A stretch of 32,072 bases of DNA from a virus, in IMG/VR virus record IMGVR_UViG_3300031715_000021, positions 1 through 32,072 of that record. One strand, given 5' to 3'. Of the stretch, positions 19,004 to 27,307 are shown piece by piece; position 1 is the first letter of the stretch, and each line of letters opens with the position of its first letter. The notes under the pieces were generated by a model, which saw nothing but the letters and a program-made list of their open reading frames with translations, was not told the origin of the DNA and ran no database searches. A program made the translations under genes and the position numbers.

Positions 19004-19031
19004 AGTTTATGTTTACGGACGAATTCGCAAA
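19004..19031 (-). promoter_or_regulatory. Candidate promoter of the Tat-signal gene
   Basis: On the minus strand: TTTGCG (19031-19026), 16-base spacer, TAAACT (19009-19004), then 6 bases to the ATG at 18997. GGGAG lies too close to the ATG for a normal Shine-Dalgarno. Confidence 0.35.
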
Positions 19032-19087
19032 CGGCGTCGCCGATGACGAAGACGACGAGCCCGACTACGACGGACTGAAAAGGACTC

Positions 19088-19378
19088 ATGGCAAAACTCA
19101 CCACCAAAATGCGCGACGCGATCCCGGCGTCCAAGTTCGGCATGCCCGGCGAACGCAAGTACCCGATGCCGGATAAATCGCACGCCGCGAACGCGAAGAG
19201 CCGCGCCTCCGGGGCCGAAGCGAAAGGCCAGATCAGCGCCGCGACGAAATCGAAGATCGACGCGAAAGCCGATCGCGTGCTCGGCGTGAACCCGGCGAAA
19301 GCGGGGTCGAAGCAGAGCGCCGACGGCGTGACGCATAACCCGCTGTTCACCACGCGCGGGCCGGTTTGCTCGAAGTAA
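19088..19378 (+). CDS. Conserved phage structural-region protein, DUF6582-like
   Basis: 96 aa, with AAAAGGACT before the ATG. N-terminal MAKLTTKMRDAIPASKFGMP followed by GERKYPMPDKSHAANAKSRA matches a small conserved family found near portal genes in many phages. The molecular role is unknown. The C-terminal half is basic, and its end is Ser/Thr-rich. Confidence 0.75.
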   Translation: MAKLTTKMRDAIPASKFGMPGERKYPMPDKSHAANAKSRASGAEAKGQISAATKSKIDAKADRVLGVNPAKAGSKQSADGVTHNPLFTTRGPVCSK

Positions 19379-19407
19379 CGCGCGCCTGACCGCGCCCAAA
19401 GGACACC

Positions 19408-19752
19408 ATGGCATCTCCCACACTCTACGGGCGCGTGCGCCTCTCGGGCTACGCCCAGATCAAGCCGCAGGCCGTCCCGCAGTCCACGACGATCATCGCG
19501 CCCTCCGACGCGCTGCTGCTCTGCCTGAGCATCACGAACACCACGGCGGGCGCGGTCACCTTCACGCTGAGCGATCGCCAGGCGTCGGCCATCGATTTCA
19601 TGACCGCCGTATCGATCCCCGCCAATACCACCGTGCTGGTCGTGATGGCGGACGAGGACGATCCGAGCGGCGCGCAAATCTGGCTGCCGGGCGGCTTCAC
19701 CGTCGCCGCGGGCGGCTCGGGCCTGAATTACTGGGCGGCCTGGAAGCAATAA
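19408..19752 (+). CDS. Small beta-rich structural protein (114 aa)
   Basis: AAAGGACACC precedes the ATG. The sequence has alternating beta strands (TTIIAPSDALLLCLSITNTT, FTLSDRQAS, VLVVMADEDD), like a jelly-roll or head-decoration protein. It sits directly before the portal gene. The decoration or head-fibre role is inferred from fold pattern and position. Confidence 0.65.
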   Translation: MASPTLYGRVRLSGYAQIKPQAVPQSTTIIAPSDALLLCLSITNTTAGAVTFTLSDRQASAIDFMTAVSIPANTTVLVVMADEDDPSGAQIWLPGGFTVAAGGSGLNYWAAWKQ

Positions 19753-19756
19753 CGGC

Positions 19757-21817
19757 GTGAAACCGCGCCTCAATCGCCCCGCCGAGCAGCCCGGCGCGGA
19801 GTTTTTCACCACGCTGCGCGAGCGATTCCTGTTCGGCCTGCAGGTCGACACCAATCGCGCGCCGGCGCAGGAAGACGTGCGCTTCGCCTCGGGCGGACGC
19901 AATCAGTGGGATCAGGCAGTAGTCCGCGCGCGCAAAAAGCGCCCGATTCTGACCGAGAACCGCCTGGGGCCCAGCATCGCGCAGATTGTCAACGACGGGC
20001 GCCAGAACAAGCCCTCTATCCTCTGCACGCCCATGGATCAGGGCACGGAGGAGACGGCCGAGTACTATCAGGGGCGCATCCGCCAGATTGAGTACGAATG
20101 CGACGCCGACGTCGCCTACGATACCGCGCGCAAAGCGCAGATCACCTGCGGGCGCGGCTTCTATCGCGTCCTGATGCGCCAGCGCGGCGACGACGATCAG
20201 AACCAGTACGTCGACATCTCGCCCATCGAGAACCAGTTCAGCGTGGTCTGGGATCCGAGCGCGAAGCGCTACGACCTGCAGGACGCCGACTGGATTTTCG
20301 TGGTGCAGGTCATCTCGAAAGACCGGCACGAGCGCGATTACGGGAAGGACACCGTCGCCTCTATCAGCGGGTTTTTCCTCGAAGGCGACAACCCCGCGCC
20401 CGGCTGGATGGGCCTCGGCAGCGATTCGCAGATGGTGCAGGTCGCCGACTACTACTATCGCGACTATGACGATCTGACCGAAGAGGGTTCGCCCAAGGTC
20501 AAAATCTGCGCCACAAACGGCGTGGAAGTCCTGGACGAGACGGAGTGGATCGCGCCCGAAACCGGCATCCCGGTACTGCCGCAGTGGGGCGAGCGCATGA
20601 TCGTCGACGACGAAATGGTGATCGGGTCGCTCGTGCGCGACGCCAAGGATCCCCAGCGCCTGGTGAACCTCTACGTCTCGAACATCGCCGAAGAAATCGG
20701 CCGCATGCCGAAGCAGCCCTATATGGCGGCGGAGGGCCAGATCGCGGGGCGCGAGTCGGAGTGGGAAACCATCAACGACGTCCAGCGCGCGGTCATTCAG
20801 TACAAGCCGCAGGCGATTAACGGCACGGTAGTCGGGCCGCCGCAGCGCCAGGTCGCGGAGCCGCCCATTCAGGCGCTCGTCGCAGGCTACCTGCAGGCCA
20901 TCGACGCCATTAAAGCCGCCATGGGCATCTTCGATGCCTCGCTCGGCGCCGGGCCCGGCGACACGGCGGGCGTCGCCATCGCGCAGCGCCGCACGGAATC
21001 GGACATCGCGAATTTCCATTACTCGGATAACGAGGCGCGCACGCGCAAACGCCTCGGTCGCATCCTGCTGGAAATTCTGCCGCTGATGGACGGCGACCAG
21101 CCTGGCGAAAAGCCCGTGCGCGACGAAGCCGGCAAGGTCAAGCTGGTGCGCATCAACGAGCCTTTCCCCGACAAAAAGACGGGGAAAATGGTGCATCACA
21201 AGCTCGACGTCGGCCGCTATCAGATCGCGGTCTCGACGGGGCCGAGCTATACCTCGCAGCGCGAACAGGAAAACGAACGCATCGGCGAAACGCTGAAGGC
21301 ATCGCCCGAGCTGATCTGGGTGATTGGCGATATCTACTTCGAGACCTCGGACGGGCCGGGCGCGAAGCCCATGGCCGAGCGCATGAAAAAGGCGATTCAG
21401 ATGAAATCGCCGGGCCTGATCGATCCCGACGCGACCGATCCCGGGCAGGCGCTGCAGGCCGTGCGCCACGCCGCGCAGGGGCTTCAGCAGCAAAACCAGC
21501 TCCTCATTCAGGAAGTGCACCGGCAGGCGCAGGTTATCGAGGCGAAAGTCGTCGAAGCCGACGCGCAGTTCAAAAAGGCCGCGCTCGATTCCTGGACCAA
21601 GCTCAAAGTCGCGGAGATCAATAATCTGCTGAAGCAGGGCATCGCGGACGCGGATCGCGTGGCGTCGACCGAGGAGCGGCTGTTCGGCGCCGCGCACGAC
21701 GTCGGCATGGAAGCCATGCAGCACGCGCACGCCGTCATCCAGAGTCAGCAGGGGCAGGATCAGAATCTCGAAGCGCAGGCGCAGGCCGCCGCGCAGCCCG
21801 AACCAGTTCAGCAGTAA
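19757..21817 (+). CDS. Portal protein (P22 gp1-like)
   Basis: 686 aa from a GTG at 19757. Motifs fit the P22 portal family: an N-terminal FLFGLQVDTNRAPAQEDVRF, RPILTENRLGPSIAQIVNDG, RQNKPSILCTPMDQGTEETA, and a C-terminal long helical region (about 565-686) rich in Gln/Ala with LQQQNQLLIQEVHRQAQVIE, corresponding to the barrel. Slightly shorter than P22 (725 aa). It forms the dodecameric ring through which DNA enters and to which the tail binds. Confidence 0.9.
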   Translation: MKPRLNRPAEQPGAEFFTTLRERFLFGLQVDTNRAPAQEDVRFASGGRNQWDQAVVRARKKRPILTENRLGPSIAQIVNDGRQNKPSILCTPMDQGTEETAEYYQGRIRQIEYECDADVAYDTARKAQITCGRGFYRVLMRQRGDDDQNQYVDISPIENQFSVVWDPSAKRYDLQDADWIFVVQVISKDRHERDYGKDTVASISGFFLEGDNPAPGWMGLGSDSQMVQVADYYYRDYDDLTEEGSPKVKICATNGVEVLDETEWIAPETGIPVLPQWGERMIVDDEMVIGSLVRDAKDPQRLVNLYVSNIAEEIGRMPKQPYMAAEGQIAGRESEWETINDVQRAVIQYKPQAINGTVVGPPQRQVAEPPIQALVAGYLQAIDAIKAAMGIFDASLGAGPGDTAGVAIAQRRTESDIANFHYSDNEARTRKRLGRILLEILPLMDGDQPGEKPVRDEAGKVKLVRINEPFPDKKTGKMVHHKLDVGRYQIAVSTGPSYTSQREQENERIGETLKASPELIWVIGDIYFETSDGPGAKPMAERMKKAIQMKSPGLIDPDATDPGQALQAVRHAAQGLQQQNQLLIQEVHRQAQVIEAKVVEADAQFKKAALDSWTKLKVAEINNLLKQGIADADRVASTEERLFGAAHDVGMEAMQHAHAVIQSQQGQDQNLEAQAQAAAQPEPVQQ

Positions 21818-21865
21818 CCCGGCGTCACGGCCCGCTTTATAGACCGCGCGAAGGACAAACCCAAC

Positions 21866-22867
21866 ATGGCAGACATCGCAGTGGAAGCCCCTCGGGGCGA
21901 TCACTCACTCGCGGATCTGCGGACGATGCTCAGGGGCGATACAGCCCCGGCAGCGCCCGCCGCGGCCGCGCCGAAAGCAGAAGCAGCACCCGCAGCGGCC
22001 GAACCGGCCGCCGAACCCGCACCGGCCTCGGAACCGGAGTCCACGCAGGAAGCAAACGAAGGGCAGGAACGCGGCGCCGACGGCAAATTCAAGCCGAAAG
22101 CGGCCGCGGCGGCCGCCGAACCGGACGAAGCCGTTCCGGCGGGCGTGCAGAAGCGAATCGACAAGGCAGTACGCGCGCAGCGGGAAGCCGAGCGCCGGGC
22201 AACGGAAGCGGAAGCGAAACTGGCAAATCAGGGGCCGCGCCCTGGCGAGGCTGTAAAGCCCGCGAATAACGCGCCGCCAGCGGCAGCCACGCCCAAACCG
22301 GATCCGGCGAAACCGGAGACGTATAAGGCGTTCGGTACGACCTATGAGGCATACCTCGAAGCTCTGACCGAATGGAAAGTCGATCAGCGCCGCTCGAAAG
22401 ACGCCGCCGAAGCGGAAACCGAGCGGCGCGCCACGGCGCAGCGCACGGCGACCGAATCGCATAATGCGCGCGTCGAAAAAGCCAAAGCCGATCCGGAACG
22501 CTCGGACTGGGATGAAGTGATGGCAGCCGGGCAGAACGTGCCCATCTCGCAGGCGCTGCTCGATTTCATCCGCACGTCGGAGCACGGGCCGGAAACCGCT
22601 TACTACCTGCTGAAGAACCCGGATCAGATGAACGCGCTGCTCAAGCTCGCGCCCATCCTCCAGGTGGCCGAGGCGGGCGCGATCGCCAAAGCCCAGTTTG
22701 CCAAACCTGCCGAACCTGTTCCTCCCGCGCCGGCGAAAAAGCCGCTGCCCAAACCCGCCGCCGCGGTGGGTGGAGCGGCGGGCGCCAAGCAAGCCGATCT
22801 GAACGACCCGAAGCTACCGTTCGCGGAGTTCAAGCGGCTCGCCAACGCCGAGCTGAAGCGCGGATAA
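21866..22867 (+). CDS. Scaffolding protein (P22 gp8-like)
   Basis: 333 aa with AAGGACAAACCC before the ATG. An Ala/Glu/Pro-rich N-terminal part (to about 90) is followed by a long charged coiled coil (95-125 and 170-210) and a basic C-terminus with GLANAELKRG-like sequence; the last residues (FKRLANAELKRG) would bind coat, as in P22. It is positioned between portal and coat, as expected. Scaffold is lost or recycled during head maturation. Confidence 0.8.
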   Translation: MADIAVEAPRGDHSLADLRTMLRGDTAPAAPAAAAPKAEAAPAAAEPAAEPAPASEPESTQEANEGQERGADGKFKPKAAAAAAEPDEAVPAGVQKRIDKAVRAQREAERRATEAEAKLANQGPRPGEAVKPANNAPPAAATPKPDPAKPETYKAFGTTYEAYLEALTEWKVDQRRSKDAAEAETERRATAQRTATESHNARVEKAKADPERSDWDEVMAAGQNVPISQALLDFIRTSEHGPETAYYLLKNPDQMNALLKLAPILQVAEAGAIAKAQFAKPAEPVPPAPAKKPLPKPAAAVGGAAGAKQADLNDPKLPFAEFKRLANAELKRG

Positions 22868-22891
22868 CCAAAAACCTCGAAAGGGTGACCA

Positions 22892-24130
22892 GTGCCTAAT
22901 AACGTTCTACTCACCCCCCAGATCCTCGTCCGGTTGATCCTGATGAATCTGGGTGGGTACCTCGCCGTGGCTCGCAATATGACGAAGCAGTACGCTTCGG
23001 AATTCGCGAAACCCGGCGCCAAAGTCGGCGACACCGTGAGCGTGCGCAAGCCGCAGCGCTTCGTGCCCTCCGTCGGCCTGCTCTATCAGCCGCAGGCTTT
23101 GAGCAACGTCAAAACCACGATCACGGTCAACGACGTGACCGGCGTTCACTACGAATGGGACTCGGTGGAAAAAACCCTGTCTCTGCAGGACGCCAACGAA
23201 ATGTACGGCAAGCCGGCCGCGATCGCGATGGCGCACAACGTCAACGCGCGCGCCGCGCAGTTCGCCGCGCAGAACACTTTCAACGCGGTCGGCACGCCCG
23301 GCACCACGCCGACGCTGCTCGATACGTACCTCAGCGCGGGCGACAAAATCGTCGAGCTTGGCTTGCCTCCGGAAGAGCTGCTGACCTGCATCGTGAATCG
23401 CAAAATGAGCAGCCAGTTCGTCGTGGGGCAGAAAACGCTCTTCAACCCGGCGGGCGCCATCGGCGGCACGATCAAAGACGGCGGCATCGCCGAAGGCGTC
23501 GATAACCTGCTCGGTTACAAGTGGGTTCGCGACCAGACCATCTATACCCAGCTCGGCGGCGCACAGGGCGGAACGCCCCAGGTGAGCGGCGCGGGCCAGG
23601 GAACCTCGAACGGCAACAACGACACCATGTCGTTGAACGTCAAAAACCTCTCCTCGACCGTCTGGAACGTCGGGGACCGCTTCACTATTGCGGGCATCTA
23701 CAGCGTGCATCCGCAGACTCGCCAGTCTACCGGCGACCTGCAGCAGTTCGTTGTGCTCGCGCCGTTCAGCGCAGCCTCCACCGGCAGCGTCACGATCGCC
23801 CCCGGCATCACGCCGAGCGGGCAGTATCAGAACGTCACCGCGTCGCCCGCCGACGCCACCGCCATCACTTTGCTCGGTGCGGCCTCGTTCAGCAGCCCGC
23901 AGGGCCTGCTGATGCATAAGAACTCTTATGCCTTCGTCTCGATCCCGCTCGACACGCCCAAAGGACCCGGCGTCATCTCTTCGCACGAAGAGGAAGATCC
24001 GGAAACCGGCCTGCGTGCGTCTTTCGTGAGCTTCTTCGACGGCGTGCACCGCGTCGAAGGCAATCGCCTGGACATGCTGGACGGCTTTGGCGTGCTCTAT
24101 CGCGAAATGTGTTGTGTTATTGCGTCATGA
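22892..24130 (+). CDS. Major capsid protein (P22 gp5-like coat)
   Basis: 412 aa from a GTG (GACCAGTGCC context) just after AAAGGGTGACC. The N-terminus NNVLLTPQILVRLILMNLGG and the KPGAKVGDTVSVRKPQRFVP segment match P22-type coat proteins (430 aa in P22), which adopt the HK97 fold with an inserted I-domain. The I-domain region is probably the glycine/asparagine-rich stretch around 215-300. The stop overlaps the converging endonuclease gene by 14 bases. Confidence 0.9.
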   Translation: MPNNVLLTPQILVRLILMNLGGYLAVARNMTKQYASEFAKPGAKVGDTVSVRKPQRFVPSVGLLYQPQALSNVKTTITVNDVTGVHYEWDSVEKTLSLQDANEMYGKPAAIAMAHNVNARAAQFAAQNTFNAVGTPGTTPTLLDTYLSAGDKIVELGLPPEELLTCIVNRKMSSQFVVGQKTLFNPAGAIGGTIKDGGIAEGVDNLLGYKWVRDQTIYTQLGGAQGGTPQVSGAGQGTSNGNNDTMSLNVKNLSSTVWNVGDRFTIAGIYSVHPQTRQSTGDLQQFVVLAPFSAASTGSVTIAPGITPSGQYQNVTASPADATAITLLGAASFSSPQGLLMHKNSYAFVSIPLDTPKGPGVISSHEEEDPETGLRASFVSFFDGVHRVEGNRLDMLDGFGVLYREMCCVIAS

Positions 24131-24824
24131 TTTGAGCTAGGCGAGAGCGCCGCGCCGCCTGACCTTTTTTCATGGCGGCGCTGTGCTCCTCAAAAGTCCG
24201 CTTAGAAATCATGTTCCTGAATGCCTGGTCCCTCGCGCTGCGCTGCTCGGGCGTTAGGCCTGCCTGCAAGGCAAGCCCCGCCCGGCGCGTTGCCTCTTTG
24301 CGTCTCGCTGGTGAGTAATTCGCTTTCGCTAACTGCGCGCTTTTCCGGCGCTGTTCGCCAGTCCGGACCGCATTCACCTTGTCGATGTTCGCCCGGCGCT
24401 GTTCGGGTGTAAGGCTCATCCTGCTTTGTCGTGCCGCTTCACTCCGCGCTTCGGGAGTGCGGCTTGCCATTGCCTTTATGGCCTTCGCTCGGCGCAGTTC
24501 GGGCGTCATCATGCCGGGCGGCGGCCCATCGCCGCCGTCGGTTCCATTTACAAGATCGCAGCCCTGGGCGCGATAGAACGCGATCCAGTGACGTTCGGCG
24601 TCCTTGAACGCGGTCCCTGTCCCTGAGTCGATGACATCGATCAGAGGATCGAGACCGATGCTCACTAATGACAGGACCCATTGGTGGGCGCGCGTGCGGT
24701 GAAGAGCGACCGAATAGTAAATGTGGGCATACAGGCGCGCTTCGGGCGTTCGCGAAGTCCAGCCGACGTACTTCACGGCGCGGGTGCGCGGATTCTTCAG
24801 GACGTAGATAACCCAATCAGGCAA
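24117..24824 (-). CDS. GIY-YIG homing endonuclease with NUMOD3-like repeats
   Basis: 235 aa from a TTG at 24824; no ATG fits, so the exact start is uncertain. N-terminal GIY-YIG-like nuclease (VIYVLKNPRTRAVKYVGWTS, where the VIYVL and KYVGWT parts correspond to GIY and YVG). From about 105, repeats such as TPEARSEAARQSRMSLTPEQ match NUMOD3-type DNA-binding modules. It is free-standing, on the opposite strand, and overlaps the coat gene end, so it probably recognises a site in or near the coat gene of uninfected relatives and spreads by gene conversion. Confidence 0.85.
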   Translation of the reverse strand: MPDWVIYVLKNPRTRAVKYVGWTSRTPEARLYAHIYYSVALHRTRAHQWVLSLVSIGLDPLIDVIDSGTGTAFKDAERHWIAFYRAQGCDLVNGTDGGDGPPPGMMTPELRRAKAIKAMASRTPEARSEAARQSRMSLTPEQRRANIDKVNAVRTGEQRRKSAQLAKANYSPARRKEATRRAGLALQAGLTPEQRSARDQAFRNMISKRTFEEHSAAMKKGQAARRSRLAQIMTQ

Positions 24825-24908
24825 GCTCCAGAATGCGCGCAGGCGGCGCTTCTTACAAGGTTCAAAAACAGTTACCAGGTACTACTCGACATTCGACAAA
24901 GGACATCC

Positions 24909-25658
24909 ATGAAAACTCTTCTCGCTCTCGCTTTCGCGGCCTGTATCGCAGTGAGCCCCGGCCAGGCTCAGCTCAACACGCTCACGGCGACGACTTTGTC
25001 GTCCGCCATGGCCTCGACCGACAAGACGATCTACGTCACCTCGGCCACCGGCATCAACGCGCCCAACCTGCAGAACAACACGGTTGGCTCGCAGCTCTTC
25101 ATCGTGGCGCCCGGCCAGCCGCGCGGTCTCGTCGCGCTGGTGACCAGCGTCAGCTCGACCGCGATCGGCATTCGCGTCAGCTCGGCGGGAGGCGCTAACG
25201 GCGGGTATCCCTCCGGTTCTATGGTGCTGATCGGGCAGCCGAACTACTTCTTCGACAAGGACCCGGACGGCGGATGTGTCACCGCAAGCACCTTCGTGAC
25301 GCCTTACGTCAACGTGCAGACCGGCCAGCAATGGCTCTGCTCGACCATCACGCTTAGCTGGGTGCCCGGCTGGCAGAACATGCTGGTAGGCGCCGAAGCT
25401 CAGGTCACGGCGCTGGTAGCGTCGGTCGCGGGAGCGACGGCTATCAACAGCCCCCTCCAGCACATCAACGGGACCAATGCAATTACCAGCTTCACGTTCC
25501 CCGCAGGGTGGAATCAGGGCTCGTTCTGCATCATCCCCGATGCGGCGTTCACCACGACCGCGACCAATAACATCGGCAAAGCCTCAACCGCGGTCGCCGC
25601 GAAGACGCTGTGTTACACGTACGACGCCACCAACTCGGTTTACGACCCGAGTTATTAA
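24909..25658 (+). CDS. Secreted or virion-associated beta-rich protein with signal peptide
   Basis: 249 aa from the ATG at 24909 with AAAGGACATCC upstream. N-terminal signal peptide (MKTLLALAFAACIAVSPGQA). The mature part is Thr/Ser/Ala-rich and beta-like, with Gly/Asn turns (TTLSSAMASTDKTIYVTSAT). It is placed between coat and small tail-region genes. Head fibre or decoration proteins are usually not exported, so a host-surface role is also possible. Confidence 0.6.
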   Translation: MKTLLALAFAACIAVSPGQAQLNTLTATTLSSAMASTDKTIYVTSATGINAPNLQNNTVGSQLFIVAPGQPRGLVALVTSVSSTAIGIRVSSAGGANGGYPSGSMVLIGQPNYFFDKDPDGGCVTASTFVTPYVNVQTGQQWLCSTITLSWVPGWQNMLVGAEAQVTALVASVAGATAINSPLQHINGTNAITSFTFPAGWNQGSFCIIPDAAFTTTATNNIGKASTAVAAKTLCYTYDATNSVYDPSY

Positions 25659-25670
25659 CCCCCGCAAAAC

Positions 25671-25702
25671 GCCGGGCGGAACGCGACTGCGCGCCGCCCG
25701 GC
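25671..25702 (+). other. Strong GC stem-loop between genes
   Basis: GCCGGGCGG (25671-25679) pairs perfectly with CCGCCCGGC (25694-25702) around a 14-base loop. No T-run follows, so it is unlikely to be an intrinsic terminator; it may protect or attenuate the mRNA. Confidence 0.55.
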
Positions 25703-25738
25703 CATTCCCACTCGAACACATCAGGAGCACTCTACACC

Positions 25739-25957
25739 ATGGCCGAATACGTCCACCAGCCCTATCCGAGCGTGCGTTACCACCGCTCCGGCACGACCAC
25801 GCTCGTGCACTCCGACGAGCATCACGACGAGCTGCTCGCGAGCGATCCCGGCAACTGGGCCGAATCGCCCGACGCGTTTGATCGAGCCACCGCGCCCGCG
25901 ATCGCCGCGCCGGAAGCCGAAGCCGCGCCCAAAGTGAAAACCGCTCGCAAGCGCTAA
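25739..25957 (+). CDS. Small phage protein (72 aa)
   Basis: ATG with AGGAGC upstream. N-terminal YVHQPYPSVRYHRSGTTTLV then HDELLASDPGNWAESP resembles a small conserved head-proximal phage protein family in which a YPxxRYHR segment is typical. The C-terminus is Ala/Lys-rich. The role is unknown. Confidence 0.65.
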   Translation: MAEYVHQPYPSVRYHRSGTTTLVHSDEHHDELLASDPGNWAESPDAFDRATAPAIAAPEAEAAPKVKTARKR

Positions 25958-26320
25958 ATGGCCAACGAACTCACTCTGAGCGCGTCGCTCGCGTTCCTCA
26001 AAGGTCTGAGCGCCGCGAGCGCCTCGCAGCTCGCCCAGCAGTTCAGCGTCGCCGGCGTGAACTTCACACAGGAAACGCAGTCGATCTCGCATACCGCCGT
26101 GGTTGCGCTGAACCTCGGCGGCATCACCACGCCCGGCTACATCTTCATCCAGAACCTCGACGCGACCAACTTCGTGAAGATTTACGACTCCACCGGCGGC
26201 AACGCCTGCATCAAGCTGAAGCCGCTCGAATTCGCGCTCTTTCGCTGCGCGACCACGACGCCGTCGGCCGAAGCCGACACAGCGGCCTGCATCGTTCAGT
26301 TCCTCATGATCGAAAACTAA
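25958..26320 (+). CDS. Beta-rich structural protein (120 aa)
   Basis: It starts immediately after the previous stop. Beta-type sequence with TTPGYIFIQNLDATNFVKIY and LKPLEFALFRCATTTPSAEA, like a small decoration or tail-attachment domain. No precise family is recognised, but its pattern resembles the beta-sandwich of the small protein at 19408. Confidence 0.6.
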   Translation: MANELTLSASLAFLKGLSAASASQLAQQFSVAGVNFTQETQSISHTAVVALNLGGITTPGYIFIQNLDATNFVKIYDSTGGNACIKLKPLEFALFRCATTTPSAEADTAACIVQFLMIEN

Positions 26321-27304
26321 ATGGTCTCGATCACAGTAGGGCAATTCATCGCCGACGTCGCCGAGGAGCTGGAGGTAACGGACTCGACGCAGCCCGTCGC
26401 CGCCAACGGCACGGGCGGCTCGCTCACGCCCTACGAGCAGGCGTCGATGATCCGCCGGCTGCAGCGCCTCATCGACTCCTCGAACGTGCAGCGCCCGCAG
26501 ATCTTCGCCGAGCGCATGGACCTGCTGACGCTGACCGCGAACACGCAGGTTTACCTGATCGGCATCGACCCCAACGGCGTGAACACGGCCAACTTCCCGA
26601 TTCCGCGGCCGACGAAGATAGATCGCGCCAACCTCCTTCTTTCGCCTACCGTGCGCATTCCGGTGGACATCTTGTCGTTTAAGCAGTGGGCGGCGATTCG
26701 CTACCAGCAGATCGCCTCGCCGCCGCGCGGCATTTATTACGACAACGGCTTCGGCGGCGCTTTCGAAGGCGCGGGCCTCGTGAACACCAACGGCACGGCC
26801 GTGACGTGGGTATCGGGCGCGTTTTTCAGTCAGCAGATGGTGGGGCAGCCCTTTTCCATCCTCGATATCAGCTACCCCGTGATCGCCGTCGCCAATAACG
26901 GCACGGCGCTGACGCTGGCGGCGCCCGGCGCGGGCGTGCAGGTCGCGGTGCCATGGAGCGGCGCGCAGACCGGCTTCTCGCAGCTCTACTGCTATCCGAT
27001 CCCCGATCAGCCGTATGGGCTCGAACTCTATTCGATGAGCCAGAACGGCAACGTCGCGCAGGTCTCCGATTACATCAACTACCCGCCTGGCTACGCCGAT
27101 TTCTGGCTCTACTCCATGGTGGTGCGCTGCTCGCGCATGTTCGGGCGCGCGGCTTCGCCCGAGCATATCGAGCTGCTGCGCAAGGCAACCGAGACCATTG
27201 GCAGCGCGAACTGCGTCTCGCCCGAGATCAGCAGCGACGTCGCGCTCGTGCCGAACGATTCGGGACTTTACAACTGGCTCAGCGGGACCTCCGATCTGGA
27301 TTGA
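26321..27304 (+). CDS. Tail accessory factor (P22 gp4-like) with inserted beta-module
   Basis: 327 aa. The N-terminus TVGQFIADVAEELEV and a mid RLQRLIDSSNVQRPQIFAER segment fit the head-completion/tail accessory factor that binds under the portal in P22. Residues 152-212 hold an inserted module (NGTAVTWVSGAFFSQQMVGQ, later NNGTALTLAAPGAGVQV) which recurs twice in the next protein. The C-terminal part has GYADFWLYSMVVRCSRM. P22 gp4 is about 166 aa, so this is a much longer variant. Confidence 0.7.
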   Translation: MVSITVGQFIADVAEELEVTDSTQPVAANGTGGSLTPYEQASMIRRLQRLIDSSNVQRPQIFAERMDLLTLTANTQVYLIGIDPNGVNTANFPIPRPTKIDRANLLLSPTVRIPVDILSFKQWAAIRYQQIASPPRGIYYDNGFGGAFEGAGLVNTNGTAVTWVSGAFFSQQMVGQPFSILDISYPVIAVANNGTALTLAAPGAGVQVAVPWSGAQTGFSQLYCYPIPDQPYGLELYSMSQNGNVAQVSDYINYPPGYADFWLYSMVVRCSRMFGRAASPEHIELLRKATETIGSANCVSPEISSDVALVPNDSGLYNWLSGTSDLD

Positions 27305-27307
27305 TGC

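Noticed and set aside
19009-19176. 55-codon frame starting MFTDEFANGVADDEDDEPDY
   Set aside because: The first part looks protein-like, but about half overlaps the conserved gene at 19088 and the end is shadow-like. Kept only as a weak possibility.
19697-21904. 735-codon open frame on the minus strand opposite the portal gene
   Set aside because: GC-rich codon use opens the antisense frame; the plus frame is a clear P22-like portal and the antisense protein has no domain.
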